A stretch of DNA of 44,002 nt from Pseudomonas fluvialis (GCF_002234375.1 NZ_NMQV01000007.1:1-44002); one strand, 5' to 3'; shown: positions 34,656-43,565, numbered from the stretch's first letter. Numbers and translations: made by a program. The notes: generated from the sequence alone by a model not told the origin.

Positions 34656-36470
34656 TCAGTCATCCTCGTTCGGGCAACAGGCGCCCTGGTCGGCCGGGCC
34701 TACCAGGCGTCGCTGGGCGGCAAACAGTTCCAGACCATAGCCACTCGCCAACGCAGCCGCAGCACGCGCTGGCAAACGCTCGGCCAGTTGCTCATCCGGC
34801 ACATGCAGGTGCAGGCAAGCGCTGTGCGCATCCAGGCTGATCAGGTCACCGTCGACGACCTGGGCCAATGCGCCACCGGCTGCCGCTTCCGGAGTCAGGT
34901 GCAAAGCCGCCAGCACCTGACCGGAGGCCCCCGACAGACGCCCGTCGGTAAGCAGGGCAACGCGCTGCCCGGCCGCCTGCAGGTTGGCCAGCAGCGGCAT
35001 CAGCTTGTGCAGTTCGGGCATGCCATTGGCACGCGGTCCCTGGAAGCGCACCACCAGCACCAGGTCACCTTGTAGTGCACCGTTGGCATAAGCCTCCAGC
35101 ACCGCGGCCTCGCTGGCAAAGACGCGGGCTGGTGCACAGATTTGCCAGTAGGCCGGATCAACTGCACTGGTCTTGAGCATGGCCCGCCCCAGGTTACCCT
35201 GCAGCAGCAGCATGCCTGCTTCGTCAGCAAAAGGGCTCGTGCACGGACGCAGGATATCCGCAGGCGGCGGCGTGTCGGGTAATTCACGCCAGGCCAGACG
35301 CCCTGCCGCCAGCCAGGGTTCACGACAATAGTCCTGCAAGCCGTGCCCGGCGACGGTGGCGACGTCGCCGTGCAGCAGGCCCCCATCGAGCAGCTCGCCG
35401 AGCAGCCAGGCCGGGCCACCGGCGGCCTGAAACTGGTTCACATCAGCAGCGCCATTGGGGTAAATGCGCGCCAGCAATGGCACCACCTTGGACAGGGCGG
35501 CAATATCTTCCCAGCGCAGCTCATAACCGGCAGCTCGGGCAATCGCCGGCAAGTGCAGGCAGTGGTTGGTCGATCCGCCACTGGCCAGCCAGGCCACCAC
35601 GCCATTGACCAGCACCCGCGCATCAAGCATTTCAGCCAACGGCAAGGGGCGCGCGCCATGGCGGCTGTTGTGCACGATCAGGCGTGCCGCCTCGTCGGTC
35701 AGCGCCCCACGCAACGGCGAGTCTGGCGGCACAAAGGCACTGCCCGGCACATGCAGCCCCATAGCCTCCATCAGCAACTGATTACTGTTGGCCGTACCGT
35801 AAAAGGTGCAGGTGCCTGCGCCATGGTAAGCCGCCAGCTCCGCTTCAAGCAGTTCTTCGCGGGAGGCTTCGCCACGCGCATAACGCTGACGCACGTCGGC
35901 CTTGGCCTTGTTCGGCAAGCCGGACGCCATAGGACCCGCTGGCACGAACAGTGCCGGCAGGTGCCCGAAGTGCAGTGCGCCAATCAGCAGGCCAGGAACA
36001 ATCTTGTCGCAGACTCCGAGGTACAGCGCGCCATCAAAGATGCCGTGGCTCAAGCCAATGGCGGTTGCCTGGGCGATCAGGTCGCGGGAGAACAGTGATA
36101 GCTGCATGCCCGCCTCACCCTGGGTAATGCCATCACACATCGCTGGCACACCGGCGGCAAACTGGGCGCTGGCCCCCAGGCCGAGCAGGGTCGCCTTGAG
36201 TTGCTCGGGATACTCGCGCAACGGGGCATGCGCCGACAGCAGGTCGTTGTAGCTGGACACTATGCCGATATGCGCGGAGCGCCCCTGGCGCATGATCAAC
36301 CGGGCCGGTTCATTCTGCGCAGCCAGGGCATGGGCCAGGTTGGAGCAGCCCAGCGCCTGCGGCCTGGGTCGCTCGCGGGCCCCCTGCATGCGCTGCAGGT
36401 AAGCACTGCGCCGCGCCTGGGAGCGCAGCTCAATGGCCGCAGTGATCTGCTCGACGTGGGGATTCAACAT
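34656..36470 (-). CDS. edd: Phosphogluconate dehydratase
   Basis: Edd dehydrates 6-phosphogluconate to KDPG. The 604-residue protein belongs to the IlvD/Edd family and shows the cluster cysteines in [25 protein letters not shown] and [15 protein letters not shown], and the C-terminal [20 protein letters not shown]. The ATG giving [13 protein letters not shown] is chosen; an upstream in-frame ATG adds four residues. The conserved [16 protein letters not shown] block supports Edd rather than dihydroxy-acid dehydratase, as do pgl upstream and eda downstream. Confidence 0.96.
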   Translation of the reverse strand: MLNPHVEQITAAIELRSQARRSAYLQRMQGARERPRPQALGCSNLAHALAAQNEPARLIMRQGRSAHIGIVSSYNDLLSAHAPLREYPEQLKATLLGLGASAQFAAGVPAMCDGITQGEAGMQLSLFSRDLIAQATAIGLSHGIFDGALYLGVCDKIVPGLLIGALHFGHLPALFVPAGPMASGLPNKAKADVRQRYARGEASREELLEAELAAYHGAGTCTFYGTANSNQLLMEAMGLHVPGSAFVPPDSPLRGALTDEAARLIVHNSRHGARPLPLAEMLDARVLVNGVVAWLASGGSTNHCLHLPAIARAAGYELRWEDIAALSKVVPLLARIYPNGAADVNQFQAAGGPAWLLGELLDGGLLHGDVATVAGHGLQDYCREPWLAAGRLAWRELPDTPPPADILRPCTSPFADEAGMLLLQGNLGRAMLKTSAVDPAYWQICAPARVFASEAAVLEAYANGALQGDLVLVVRFQGPRANGMPELHKLMPLLANLQAAGQRVALLTDGRLSGASGQVLAALHLTPEAAAGGALAQVVDGDLISLDAHSACLHLHVPDEQLAERLPARAAAALASGYGLELFAAQRRLVGPADQGACCPNEDD

Positions 36471-36509
36471 GCTCTTTCCCAAGGCTGGCGAGAGGCGCAG
36501 TGTAACCCG

Positions 36510-37211
36510 TCAGGGTGCCCAGTAGACTGTCAGTGGACGATCACTGGCCGCCAACAGCCGGGTAATCGGCAACTCGGCATAACACTGCGGCCGGGCCTGA
36601 ATCTGCTGCAACAAGCGTTGCTTGGCCGTGCCGAACGCCAGCAGGCCCAGCCACTGGCTGCGTAACAGCAAGCCCAACTGCAGGCTTATGCGCTGCACAG
36701 GCGGCTGCGCGGCGAGGCTCATGCAGGCCGCCTCGCCGCAGGCGGCCTGATCATCCAACGGAGGAAACAGCGAGGCCACATGACCGTCTTCACCCATGCC
36801 CAGCAACACCGCACTGAAGGGCGCCCAACTAGCCACCTGCTCTCCCCAGTTCTGTGCTGCCTGTTCGATATGCTCGGCCTGTCGAGGATCCAGCACAAAG
36901 GCCTTTGGCAAGCCGCTATACAGTAGCCGCCAGTTGCTCTGCGGCGCATCCGCCGCCACCCAGCGCTCGTCGGTCGGACTGATACGCAGCGCACGCCAGT
37001 CCAGTTCCTGCTCGGCCAGCAATGGCAACAATGCGGCTGGCGAACTGCCCCCGGGCAGCAACAGACTGACCATATCCTGTTCCTGCTGCGCTGCACGCAG
37101 CAGACGCCCGAGATCGTCGGCCAACTGTGTCAGACAGGCTTCGCGCGAGGTAAATATTTGCCAGGCTAGGTGGGCGGTCATGCGGCCATCCAAAAAGAAA
37201 GTCTTGGACAT
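36510..37211 (-). CDS. pgl: 6-phosphogluconolactonase
   Basis: Pgl hydrolyses 6-phosphogluconolactone to 6-phosphogluconate, feeding Edd. The 233-residue protein has the glucosamine/galactosamine-6-phosphate isomerase fold with SLLLPGGSSPAALLPLLAEQELDW, SPTDERWVAADAPQSNWRLL and VLLGMGEDGHVASLFP. Two ATG codons in tandem mark the start; the second is used. The gap to edd is 39 bp. Zwf, HexR and Glk genes, often neighbours in Pseudomonas, are absent from the window. Confidence 0.94.
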   Translation of the reverse strand: MSKTFFLDGRMTAHLAWQIFTSREACLTQLADDLGRLLRAAQQEQDMVSLLLPGGSSPAALLPLLAEQELDWRALRISPTDERWVAADAPQSNWRLLYSGLPKAFVLDPRQAEHIEQAAQNWGEQVASWAPFSAVLLGMGEDGHVASLFPPLDDQAACGEAACMSLAAQPPVQRISLQLGLLLRSQWLGLLAFGTAKQRLLQQIQARPQCYAELPITRLLAASDRPLTVYWAP

Positions 37212-37256
37212 CATGCCTGTTGCGCAGGCTGCCCGTCGCCCTCGACCAAGGTCGGG

Positions 37257-37718
37257 TCAGAGGAAAAAGTTATTCTCGGCATGACAGTAGCCGGCCCCCT
37301 TCCCCGCCTTGCAACGCTCGACGAAATAACGTTTGGCTGCCTTGCGGCAGTCACGATAATTCAAGGATCCGGCACGGTAGTTGGCACACACCGAGGCGTA
37401 GTCGATCCAGCCATCCTGACTGCGCCAATGCGCGGTAAAGACCTGGCGACTGCGATCATGCTGCTGCCAGTAGACCTTGGCCTGCTGCTTGACCCAGCGT
37501 GGCGGTGCCGGTTTGGCCGCGACCGGCAGGCGCGTTGGCGGCAGCATGCGATTAACAGCCGGTCGCGGCTGGTAGTTATACGTATTGAAATCGGTTTGCC
37601 GTGATACGGCCTGCTCTTGCGCCTGCACATCGCGCTGCCACTGCAACGCCGGCTCCTCTCCGGCCAGCGCCTGGCCGCCCAGCCATAACAGCATCAGCCC
37701 CTGCATGATCTTGTGCAT
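37257..37718 (-). CDS. Hypothetical exported protein with four C-terminal cysteines
   Basis: I do not recognise this 153-residue protein. It has a clear signal peptide (MHKIMQGLMLLWLGGQALA, cleavage near residue 19) and a proline- and glutamine-rich middle part. The conserved-looking C-terminal 45 residues have C111, C124, C136 and C145, able to form two disulfides, with aromatic and basic residues around them (YRAGSLNYRDCRKAAKRYF). A strong AGGAGG ribosome site lies before the ATG. It stands 42 bp upstream of pgl on the same strand. Likely periplasmic or outer-membrane associated; function unknown. Confidence 0.7.
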   Translation of the reverse strand: MHKIMQGLMLLWLGGQALAGEEPALQWQRDVQAQEQAVSRQTDFNTYNYQPRPAVNRMLPPTRLPVAAKPAPPRWVKQQAKVYWQQHDRSRQVFTAHWRSQDGWIDYASVCANYRAGSLNYRDCRKAAKRYFVERCKAGKGAGYCHAENNFFL

Positions 37719-37802
37719 CCTGCACCTCCTGCTTCGTGATGACGGCCACCCTGGCCGCTACAGCAACGCTAGCACAGCATTACGCCAAGCACTGGGCCGT
37801 AT

Positions 37803-37820
37803 ATTCAGCTTGAATTCAGC
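37803..37820 (+). promoter_or_regulatory. Direct repeat ATTCAGC-N4-ATTCAGC upstream of the PepSY gene
   Basis: Two identical 7-mers with 4-bp spacing (11-bp period) lie about 58 bp before the start codon. This is the geometry of tandem half-sites bound by OmpR/PhoB-type response regulators, which often control PepSY genes. The gap of 159 bp to the divergent hypothetical gene holds no other gene. Confidence 0.5.
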
Positions 37821-37877
37821 CAGTATGGCTAAGCTGTCCTCACTGAAACGCAACATCCAGCCAATGAGGAACCTGTC

Positions 37878-38186
37878 ATGAACAAGCTGACTACCCTGTT
37901 TACCACCACCCTGCTGATCGCCACCGCCGGTCTGGCCCAGGCCCGCGACCTCGGTCCGGACGAAGCGCTGCGTCTGCGCGATGCCGGCACCATCCAGTCC
38001 TTTGAAAAACTCAATGCGGCGGCACTGGCCAAGCACCCGGGCGCCAACGTCGAAGAGACCGAACTGGAAGAAGAGTACGGCCGCTATATCTACCAGGTAG
38101 AGCTGCGCGACGAGAAAGGCGTGCAGTGGGACATGGAGCTGGACGCCAGCACCGGTGCCATTCTCAAGGACCAGATGGACGACTGA
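37878..38186 (+). CDS. PepSY domain-containing periplasmic protein
   Basis: The 102-residue product has a signal peptide (MNKLTTLFTTTLLIATAGLAQA, cleavage near residue 22) and one PepSY domain ending in the usual WDMELDASTGAILKDQMDD. In Pseudomonas such proteins often modulate a sensor kinase or protease; here no sensor gene is adjacent. It is followed by a good terminator, so it is a single-gene unit. Confidence 0.86.
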   Translation: MNKLTTLFTTTLLIATAGLAQARDLGPDEALRLRDAGTIQSFEKLNAAALAKHPGANVEETELEEEYGRYIYQVELRDEKGVQWDMELDASTGAILKDQMDD

Positions 38187-38204
38187 TCAGCGTCCATGCC
38201 GCGC

Positions 38205-38232
38205 CCCCGCCACAGCCGTGTGGCGGGGTTTT
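38205..38232 (+). terminator. Rho-independent terminator after the PepSY gene
   Basis: CCCCGCCAC and GTGGCGGGG form a 9-bp stem around AGCCGT, followed by TTTT. It begins 19 bp after the stop codon. Confidence 0.9.
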
Positions 38233-38523
38233 CGTTGTGTAACCTGCCGGCTCACCCTCCTGGTTGCCCAGAGGCCACAGCACGGGCCACCGCACAAGAT
38301 CATTCGCCAGCAACCAGCCAGGTATAGCCAGCCGCCGTCATGCCAAGCGACGTCTGGGTGCCTACCGACAGCATTGTTGCTGACAATTCTGTATATTTGC
38401 ATTTCTCGATTTGACGATTATTATGCCGACGCCTTGACGGTTGCATCAGCCTGGATAGGCCGGCTGGGCTGACCAGCCGCTTTCCACGCCATTAAATCTA
38501 TTTTTCGAGATATCAAGATTAAT
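38233..38523 (+). other. AT-rich intergenic region before the Old Yellow Enzyme gene
   Basis: No gene is seen in these 291 bases. The part after 38380 is AT-rich and carries a dyad-like sequence directly before the start codon: ATTAAATCT (38491-38499) pairs with AGATTAAT (38516-38523) except for one extra base. The octamer TATTTTTC here also occurs, in opposite orientation, upstream of the ArsR gene at about 39700, which may mark a shared operator. Confidence 0.4.
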
Positions 38524-39651
38524 ATGAGCCAGTTTCCTGCACTCTTCACGCCTCTGCAGTTGGGCCCCTACACCCTGCGTAATCGCATCGTCCTGCCTCC
38601 GCTGACCCGCTCGCGCAGCACACAGCCCGGCAATATCGCCAACGAATTGATGGCCGAGTATTACCAGCAACGTAGCAGTGCGGGTTTCATGGTCAGCGAA
38701 GGTACACAGATCGAGCCACGCGGCCAGGGCTACGCCTGGACACCCGGCATCCACAGCACCGAACAGATTGCCGGCTGGCAAAAGGTTACCCGTGCCGTGC
38801 ATGACGCCGGCGGCGTGATCTTTGCCCAACTCTGGCATGTTGGTCGGGTTTCCCACACAGCCTTGCAACCCGAGGGTCAGGCACCGGTAGCGCCTTCGGC
38901 GATTCCCGCCAGTCAGGTCAAGGTGTTCATTGAGACCGCGCCGGATAGCGGCATGCTCAGTGAACCCTCGATGCCCCGCGAACTGACTACCGCCGAGGTA
39001 CGCGAACTGGTCCAGTACTATGCACAAGCGGCGCGCAATGCCCTGCAGGCTGGCTTCGACGGTGTAGAGCTGCACTGTGCCAATGGCTATCTGGTCAACC
39101 AGTTCATCTCCGCCCACAGCAACCAGCGCAGCGATGAGTACGGCGGATCACTGGACAATCGCCTGCGCTTTCTCCGCGAGATCACCCAGGCAGTCGCCGA
39201 GGTCGTCGGCCCACAACGCCTCGGTGTGCGTTTCGCGCCGCTGTTTAGCAGCACCGACGAGGAACGCGTCTATCTGGGGCTGGTAGAGGATGATCCGCAG
39301 GCCACTTACCTGGCCGCCATTCGGCATCTGGAGGAGCTGGGTATCGCCTACCTGTCGCTGGCCGAAGCGGACTGGGAAGGCGCCGAGGAACTGCCGGAGA
39401 GCTTCCGCTGGGCAGTACGGCGGGCGTTCAGCGGGCGCATCCTGTATGCCGGGCGCTACGATGCACCACGTGCAGCAGCGGCCATTGAAGCCGGCTGGGC
39501 CGACCTGATCGGCTTCGGTCGTTCTTTCATCGCCAATCCCGACCTGCCAACGCGCATCGCCAATGGCTGGCCGCTCAATGCGCTGGACAGCACCAGCATG
39601 TACGGAGGCACTGCGCAGGGCTACACCGACTACCCCCGCCACCCCGCTTAA
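38524..39651 (+). CDS. NADH:flavin oxidoreductase, Old Yellow Enzyme family (NemA/Xen-like ene-reductase)
   Basis: OYE proteins use FMN and NAD(P)H to reduce activated C=C bonds or nitro groups of electrophiles. The 375-residue TIM barrel has LFTPLQLGPYTLRNRIVLPPLTRSRS at its start, AQLWHVGRVSH, the substrate-binding His and Asn in VELHCANGYLVNQF, the SNQRSDEYGGSLDNRLRF block and the C-terminal LIGFGRSFIANPDLP FMN-phosphate site. The ArsR-type gene downstream may control it. The ribosome site is weak. XenA/XenB/NemA assignment cannot be settled by eye. Confidence 0.92.
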   Translation: MSQFPALFTPLQLGPYTLRNRIVLPPLTRSRSTQPGNIANELMAEYYQQRSSAGFMVSEGTQIEPRGQGYAWTPGIHSTEQIAGWQKVTRAVHDAGGVIFAQLWHVGRVSHTALQPEGQAPVAPSAIPASQVKVFIETAPDSGMLSEPSMPRELTTAEVRELVQYYAQAARNALQAGFDGVELHCANGYLVNQFISAHSNQRSDEYGGSLDNRLRFLREITQAVAEVVGPQRLGVRFAPLFSSTDEERVYLGLVEDDPQATYLAAIRHLEELGIAYLSLAEADWEGAEELPESFRWAVRRAFSGRILYAGRYDAPRAAAAIEAGWADLIGFGRSFIANPDLPTRIANGWPLNALDSTSMYGGTAQGYTDYPRHPA

Positions 39652-39833
39652 GCAAAGGACATGGCGTTCTGCTCAGCAGGACAGCCAGCGAACGAGCGGA
39701 AAAATATCGTAAGATCGCCGGCAACCCGCCCTGCGCAGAATGCGTCCGGCGGATTGCCGGCAAGCCTCCTGCGATCAGGCAACCTGCCGGAGTATTTCAT
39801 CCACCGAACAGACCCGCAGCGGCCCCTGCCCCC

Positions 39834-40139
39834 ATGACTATCGATGTTAGCGAAGCGCTGAAGGCGCTAGACAACCCTACCCGCCTGGCCATCCTCAGCC
39901 TGCTCAAGGAGCCGCGCAAGAACTTCCCTGAACAGGAAGTCGATCCGCAACAGATAGGTGTTTGCGTGAGCATCATTCAGGAGAAGATCGGACTCTCGCA
40001 GTCCACCACCTCCAACTACCTGACCATCCTGCAACGCGCGCAACTGGTCAGCTCACAGCGCATCGGCCCTTGGACCTACTACAAGCGCGACGAAGCGAAA
40101 ATCCAGGAACTCCTGCTGGCCCTGCAGGAACGTCTCTGA
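39834..40139 (+). CDS. ArsR-family winged-helix regulator
   Basis: The 101-residue protein has the compact ArsR fold: ALKALDNPTRLAILSLLKEP, then the recognition helix region EKIGLSQSTTSNYLTILQRAQLVSSQRIGPWTYYKRDE. The single cysteine in IGVCVSII lies before the recognition helix; the classical ELCVCDL metal box is absent, so the signal may be an electrophile or redox change rather than a metal. It follows the Old Yellow Enzyme gene on the same strand after 182 bp, which contains no gene. An OYE-ArsR pairing is common in Pseudomonas, where the regulator is thought to sense the enzyme's substrates. Confidence 0.85.
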   Translation: MTIDVSEALKALDNPTRLAILSLLKEPRKNFPEQEVDPQQIGVCVSIIQEKIGLSQSTTSNYLTILQRAQLVSSQRIGPWTYYKRDEAKIQELLLALQERL

Positions 40140-40184
40140 GCCGGGCGCAGCGCAACAGCAGCAGTTTTCAGCGACTACCGCGCG

Positions 40185-40805
40185 TCAGCCTTTGAAGCCT
40201 TTCGCGACCAGATACACCTCACGCGAACGTGGGCGTGAAGCCTCTGGCTTGCGAATCATCACCTTCTCGAAAGAGCTGCGCACATCGCGCAGAAATTCGT
40301 CAGAACCCTCGCCCTGGAAGACCTTGACCGCGTAGTTGCCACCCGGCTTGAGTACCTGACGTACCATGTCCAGGGTCAGTTCGACCAGGTACATCGAAGC
40401 GGCCTGGTCGGCCGCTGCCACGCCACTGATGTTGGGCGCGATATCGGAAATGATCAGGTCCGGCTGGCGACCATTGAGCTTGGCGAGGATCTGCTGAAAC
40501 ACAGCTTCATCGGTGAAGTCGCCCTGGATGAAGTCGACGTTGTCCAGCGGGTCCATTGGCAGGATATCGCTGGCGATGACCCGACCATGATCACCGACGA
40601 TCTTGCCAGCCACCTGTGACCAACCTCCTGGCGCCGATCCCAGATCCATGACCAGCATGCCCGGGCGGATCAGCTTGTCCTTGTCGTTCAGCTCGATCAG
40701 TTTGTAACTGGCGCGCGAGCGATAACCGTCCTTCTGTGCGCGTTTCACATAAGGATCGTTGACGTGTTCATTCAGCCAGCGGCTACTGCTTTTGGAGCGT
40801 TTCAT
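40185..40805 (-). CDS. rlmE: 23S rRNA (uridine-2'-O) methyltransferase RlmE
   Basis: RlmE (FtsJ/RrmJ) methylates U2552 in the A-loop of 23S rRNA. The 206-residue protein shows [35 protein letters not shown] at the N-terminus, the SAM motif [15 protein letters not shown], and catalytic residues in [12 protein letters not shown] and [11 protein letters not shown] (K-D-K-E set). The ATG giving MKRSKSSS is used; the upstream extension does not fit the family. In most gammaproteobacteria rlmE is followed by ftsH; here it faces an arsR gene instead. Confidence 0.95.
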   Translation of the reverse strand: MKRSKSSSRWLNEHVNDPYVKRAQKDGYRSRASYKLIELNDKDKLIRPGMLVMDLGSAPGGWSQVAGKIVGDHGRVIASDILPMDPLDNVDFIQGDFTDEAVFQQILAKLNGRQPDLIISDIAPNISGVAAADQAASMYLVELTLDMVRQVLKPGGNYAVKVFQGEGSDEFLRDVRSSFEKVMIRKPEASRPRSREVYLVAKGFKG

Positions 40806-41025
40806 GGGGACGACCGGACAATGCGGAAATGGGCAACACATGCCCTGAGAAATTCAGAACAGGTTCGTGTTGCAGGCAAATTGGCGGCAATTATAAGCGG
40901 ATAATCGCCCATGGGCTAAATGCCCGGCGCTGAGCCCGCCTGACAGCCTGCCGGAGCACAGGTACAATCGCGACCTCCCACCCTTTCTATTCTCCTTTGC
41001 CGGAGTCACCGGCCAGGATTTCCCC

Positions 41026-42648
41026 ATGATTCGCCTCACCGAGCTGTCCCTGCCCCTCGATCATGCTGCTGATGAATTGCCCCAGGCCATTGCCCGCCGC
41101 CTGGGCATCTCCGCCGCCGAGCTGCTGAACTTCAGTGTATTCAAGCGCAGCTACGACGCGCGCAAGAAGAACAGCGTGATCCTGTTCATCTACATCATCG
41201 ACCTGGAAGTGCGCGACGAGGCGAGTGTGCTGGCGCGCTTCGCCGACGACCCGCACGTTCGCCCGGCACCGGACACGAATTACTACCCGGTCGGCCAGGC
41301 GCCGGCCGGCCTGAGCGAGCGCCCTATCGTGGTGGGTTTCGGCCCCAGCGGGTTGTTCGCCGCGCTGCTGCTGGCGCAGATGGGTTTCAAGCCGATCGTC
41401 TTGGAGCGCGGCAAGGATGTGCGCCGGCGCACCAAGGACACCTGGGCACTGTGGCGCAAGAAAACCCTGACTGCCGAGTCCAACGTGCAGTTTGGCGAGG
41501 GTGGTGCTGGCCTGTTCTCCGACGGCAAGCTGTACAGCCAGATCAAGGACCCGAAGTTCTACGGCCGCAAGGTGATGCACGAGTTCGTCCGTGCCGGCGC
41601 GCCGGAAGAGATCATGTACGTCAGCAAGCCACATATCGGCACCTTCCGCCTGACCGGCGTGGTGGCGGCCATGCGCGAAGAGATCATTGCCCTCGGCGGC
41701 GAAGTACGTTTCGAGAGCAAGGTGACTGATCTGCTGATCAACGACGGTCAACTCGAAGGCGTAGTGCTGGCCAACGGCGAAACCCTGCGCAGCCGCCATG
41801 TGGTGCTGGCGCTGGGGCACAGCTCGCGCGACACCTTCCGCATGCTGCACCGCCAGGGCGTATTCATCGAGGCCAAGCCCTTCGCCATCGGCTTCCGTAT
41901 CGAGCACCCGCAATCGCTGATCGACCAGGCGCGCCTGGGCAAGTACGCCGGCCATCCGGAGCTCGGCGCCGCCGACTACAAGCTGGTCTACCACGCCAAG
42001 AACGGTCGTGCCGTATACAGCTTCTGCATGTGCCCGGGCGGCACCGTGGTGGCCGCCACCTCCGAGCCGGAACGCGTGGTAACCAACGGCATGAGCCAGT
42101 ACTCACGCAACGAGCGCAACGCCAACGCCGGCATCGTCGTCGGCATCAACCCGGAACAGGACTTCCCCGGCGGCCCGCTGGCCGGCGTGGAGTTCCAGGA
42201 GCGCCTGGAGTCGCGCGCCTATGAACTGGGTGGGCGTGACTACTGCGCACCGGCGCAACTGGTCGGCGATTTCATTCGCGGTGTGCCATCGAGCGAACTG
42301 GGCGAGGTGGAACCTTCCTACAAACCCGGCGTACGCCTGGGCGACCTGGCAGCGTCGCTGCCTGACTACGCCATCGAGGCCATTCGCGAGGCACTGCCGG
42401 CCTTCGGCAAACAGATCCGTGGCTTCGACCGGGACGACGCGGTACTCACCGGCATCGAAACCCGCACCTCGTCGCCGGTGCGCATCACCCGTGACAACGA
42501 GACCCTGCAAAGCCTCAACCTCAAGGGCCTGTACCCGGCCGGCGAGGGTGCCGGCTACGCCGGCGGCATCCTCTCGGCGGGGGTAGATGGCATCAAGGTG
42601 GCCGAAGCGATAGCTCGTTCGATGCTGGCCGAGCACAGCCCGCAATGA
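41026..42648 (+). CDS. NAD(P)/FAD-dependent oxidoreductase of the COG2509 family
   Basis: This 540-residue flavoprotein belongs to an uncharacterised dehydrogenase family found in nearly all pseudomonads. A distinct N-terminal domain (residues 1-95) precedes the FAD fold with PIVVGFGPSGLFAALLLA (GxGxxG at 104-109) and LTAESNVQFGEGGAGLFSDGKLYS. The central CPGGTVVAATSEP, ASRSP-like and the C-terminal GLYPAGEGAGYAGGILSAGVDGIKVAEAI close the flavin site. The reaction is unknown. It overlaps the next gene by four bases (ATGA). The 220-bp gap to divergent rlmE shows no other gene. Confidence 0.9.
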   Translation: MIRLTELSLPLDHAADELPQAIARRLGISAAELLNFSVFKRSYDARKKNSVILFIYIIDLEVRDEASVLARFADDPHVRPAPDTNYYPVGQAPAGLSERPIVVGFGPSGLFAALLLAQMGFKPIVLERGKDVRRRTKDTWALWRKKTLTAESNVQFGEGGAGLFSDGKLYSQIKDPKFYGRKVMHEFVRAGAPEEIMYVSKPHIGTFRLTGVVAAMREEIIALGGEVRFESKVTDLLINDGQLEGVVLANGETLRSRHVVLALGHSSRDTFRMLHRQGVFIEAKPFAIGFRIEHPQSLIDQARLGKYAGHPELGAADYKLVYHAKNGRAVYSFCMCPGGTVVAATSEPERVVTNGMSQYSRNERNANAGIVVGINPEQDFPGGPLAGVEFQERLESRAYELGGRDYCAPAQLVGDFIRGVPSSELGEVEPSYKPGVRLGDLAASLPDYAIEAIREALPAFGKQIRGFDRDDAVLTGIETRTSSPVRITRDNETLQSLNLKGLYPAGEGAGYAGGILSAGVDGIKVAEAIARSMLAEHSPQ

Positions 42649-43370
42649 AACTCGACGACATCAAGAAGCTGCAGCAGAAGAAGTACCGCGCCGAATTCGG
42701 CCACTTCCTGGTAGAGGGCGAGCACCTGCTGCTGGAGCTAGACAAGGCCGCAGCGCGCAACCCTGCGTTGCTCGCCAGCCAGCTCTATGTCACCGCCGCC
42801 TATCAGCACTGGGAAAGCCCGTTCAAGACCCAACTGATCAGCGAACGACAGATGGCGCAGATCGCCGACACCCATACACCACAAGGCATTCTCGCCGTGG
42901 TGCCCATGGCAGCACTGACAACAACGGCGGCGACTACGCCTACACGGGCCGTCTATCTGCACGAAATCCAGGATCCGGGCAACCTTGGCACCATCTTGCG
43001 CACGTTGGCCTGGTTCGGCGGTTTCCGCTGCCTGCTCAGCCCCGGCAGCGTCGACCCCTACAACCCCAAGGTGGTTCGCGCCAGCATGGGGGCTATTTTT
43101 CATGTTCCCCTGGAGCTGGAGGTAAACTTGGAATCTCTGGCCAGTCGATTCCCACGCATTGCCTGCCTGGACATGCAAGGCGAGCCGGTGCAGTCGCCAG
43201 CCTTTGCCCGCTTCGACTGCTATCTGTTCGGCAACGAGGCGCGCGGCGTTCCCCGCGAACAGCTGACATCCCTCCACGCCCGCCCCTTCACCATCGCTGG
43301 TTGCGGCGCGATCGAATCACTCAATCTGGCGACAACGGTAAGCCTGTGTGCCTATGAGCTGAAAAAGTAA
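42645..43370 (+). CDS. SPOUT-class RNA methyltransferase (TrmH family)
   Basis: The 241-residue protein has an N-terminal L30-like RNA-binding domain (KKYRAEFGHFLVEGEHLLLE) and a C-terminal SPOUT knot with the three TrmH motifs: LHEIQDPGNLGTILRT, LFGNEARGVP and AIESLNLATTVSLCAYE. It modifies a ribose 2'-OH in rRNA or tRNA; the target cannot be determined. The start overlaps the stop of the flavoprotein gene. A very long hairpin terminates the unit. Confidence 0.92.
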   Translation: MKLDDIKKLQQKKYRAEFGHFLVEGEHLLLELDKAAARNPALLASQLYVTAAYQHWESPFKTQLISERQMAQIADTHTPQGILAVVPMAALTTTAATTPTRAVYLHEIQDPGNLGTILRTLAWFGGFRCLLSPGSVDPYNPKVVRASMGAIFHVPLELEVNLESLASRFPRIACLDMQGEPVQSPAFARFDCYLFGNEARGVPREQLTSLHARPFTIAGCGAIESLNLATTVSLCAYELKK

Positions 43371-43411
43371 GTGTGTAGCACGGCACGCTTAACGCAGAGT
43401 CTTTCGCAAGT

Positions 43412-43467
43412 GCCATATAAACAAAAAGCCCCGGTGTTTTTTCACCGGGGCTTTTTGTTTATATGGC
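43412..43467. terminator. Bidirectional terminator with a 25-bp perfect stem
   Basis: Bases 43412-43436 are the exact reverse complement of 43443-43467, with the 6-nt loop TTTTTT. The GC core (GCCCCGGTG) is flanked by A- and T-tracts, so it works as a terminator in both directions. It lies between the methyltransferase gene and the integrase fragment, at the border of the mobile region. Confidence 0.9.
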
Positions 43468-43539
43468 GGGAAGATAGGGACTTTCCGAAAAACAGGCTAC
43501 AGCCCAGTAAAATCAAGCATTACAGGCACTTACAGACCG

Positions 43540-43565
43540 TTTTGCTACAAATTTTTGCTACAAAT
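43540..43565. repeat. Tandem 13-bp repeat TTTTGCTACAAAT, probable integrase arm sites
   Basis: Two identical 13-mers are directly adjacent, 61 bp upstream of the integrase fragment. Tandem short repeats next to a tyrosine integrase gene are typical of arm-type binding sites in an att region. The core att sequence cannot be fixed without the other end of the element. Confidence 0.65.
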
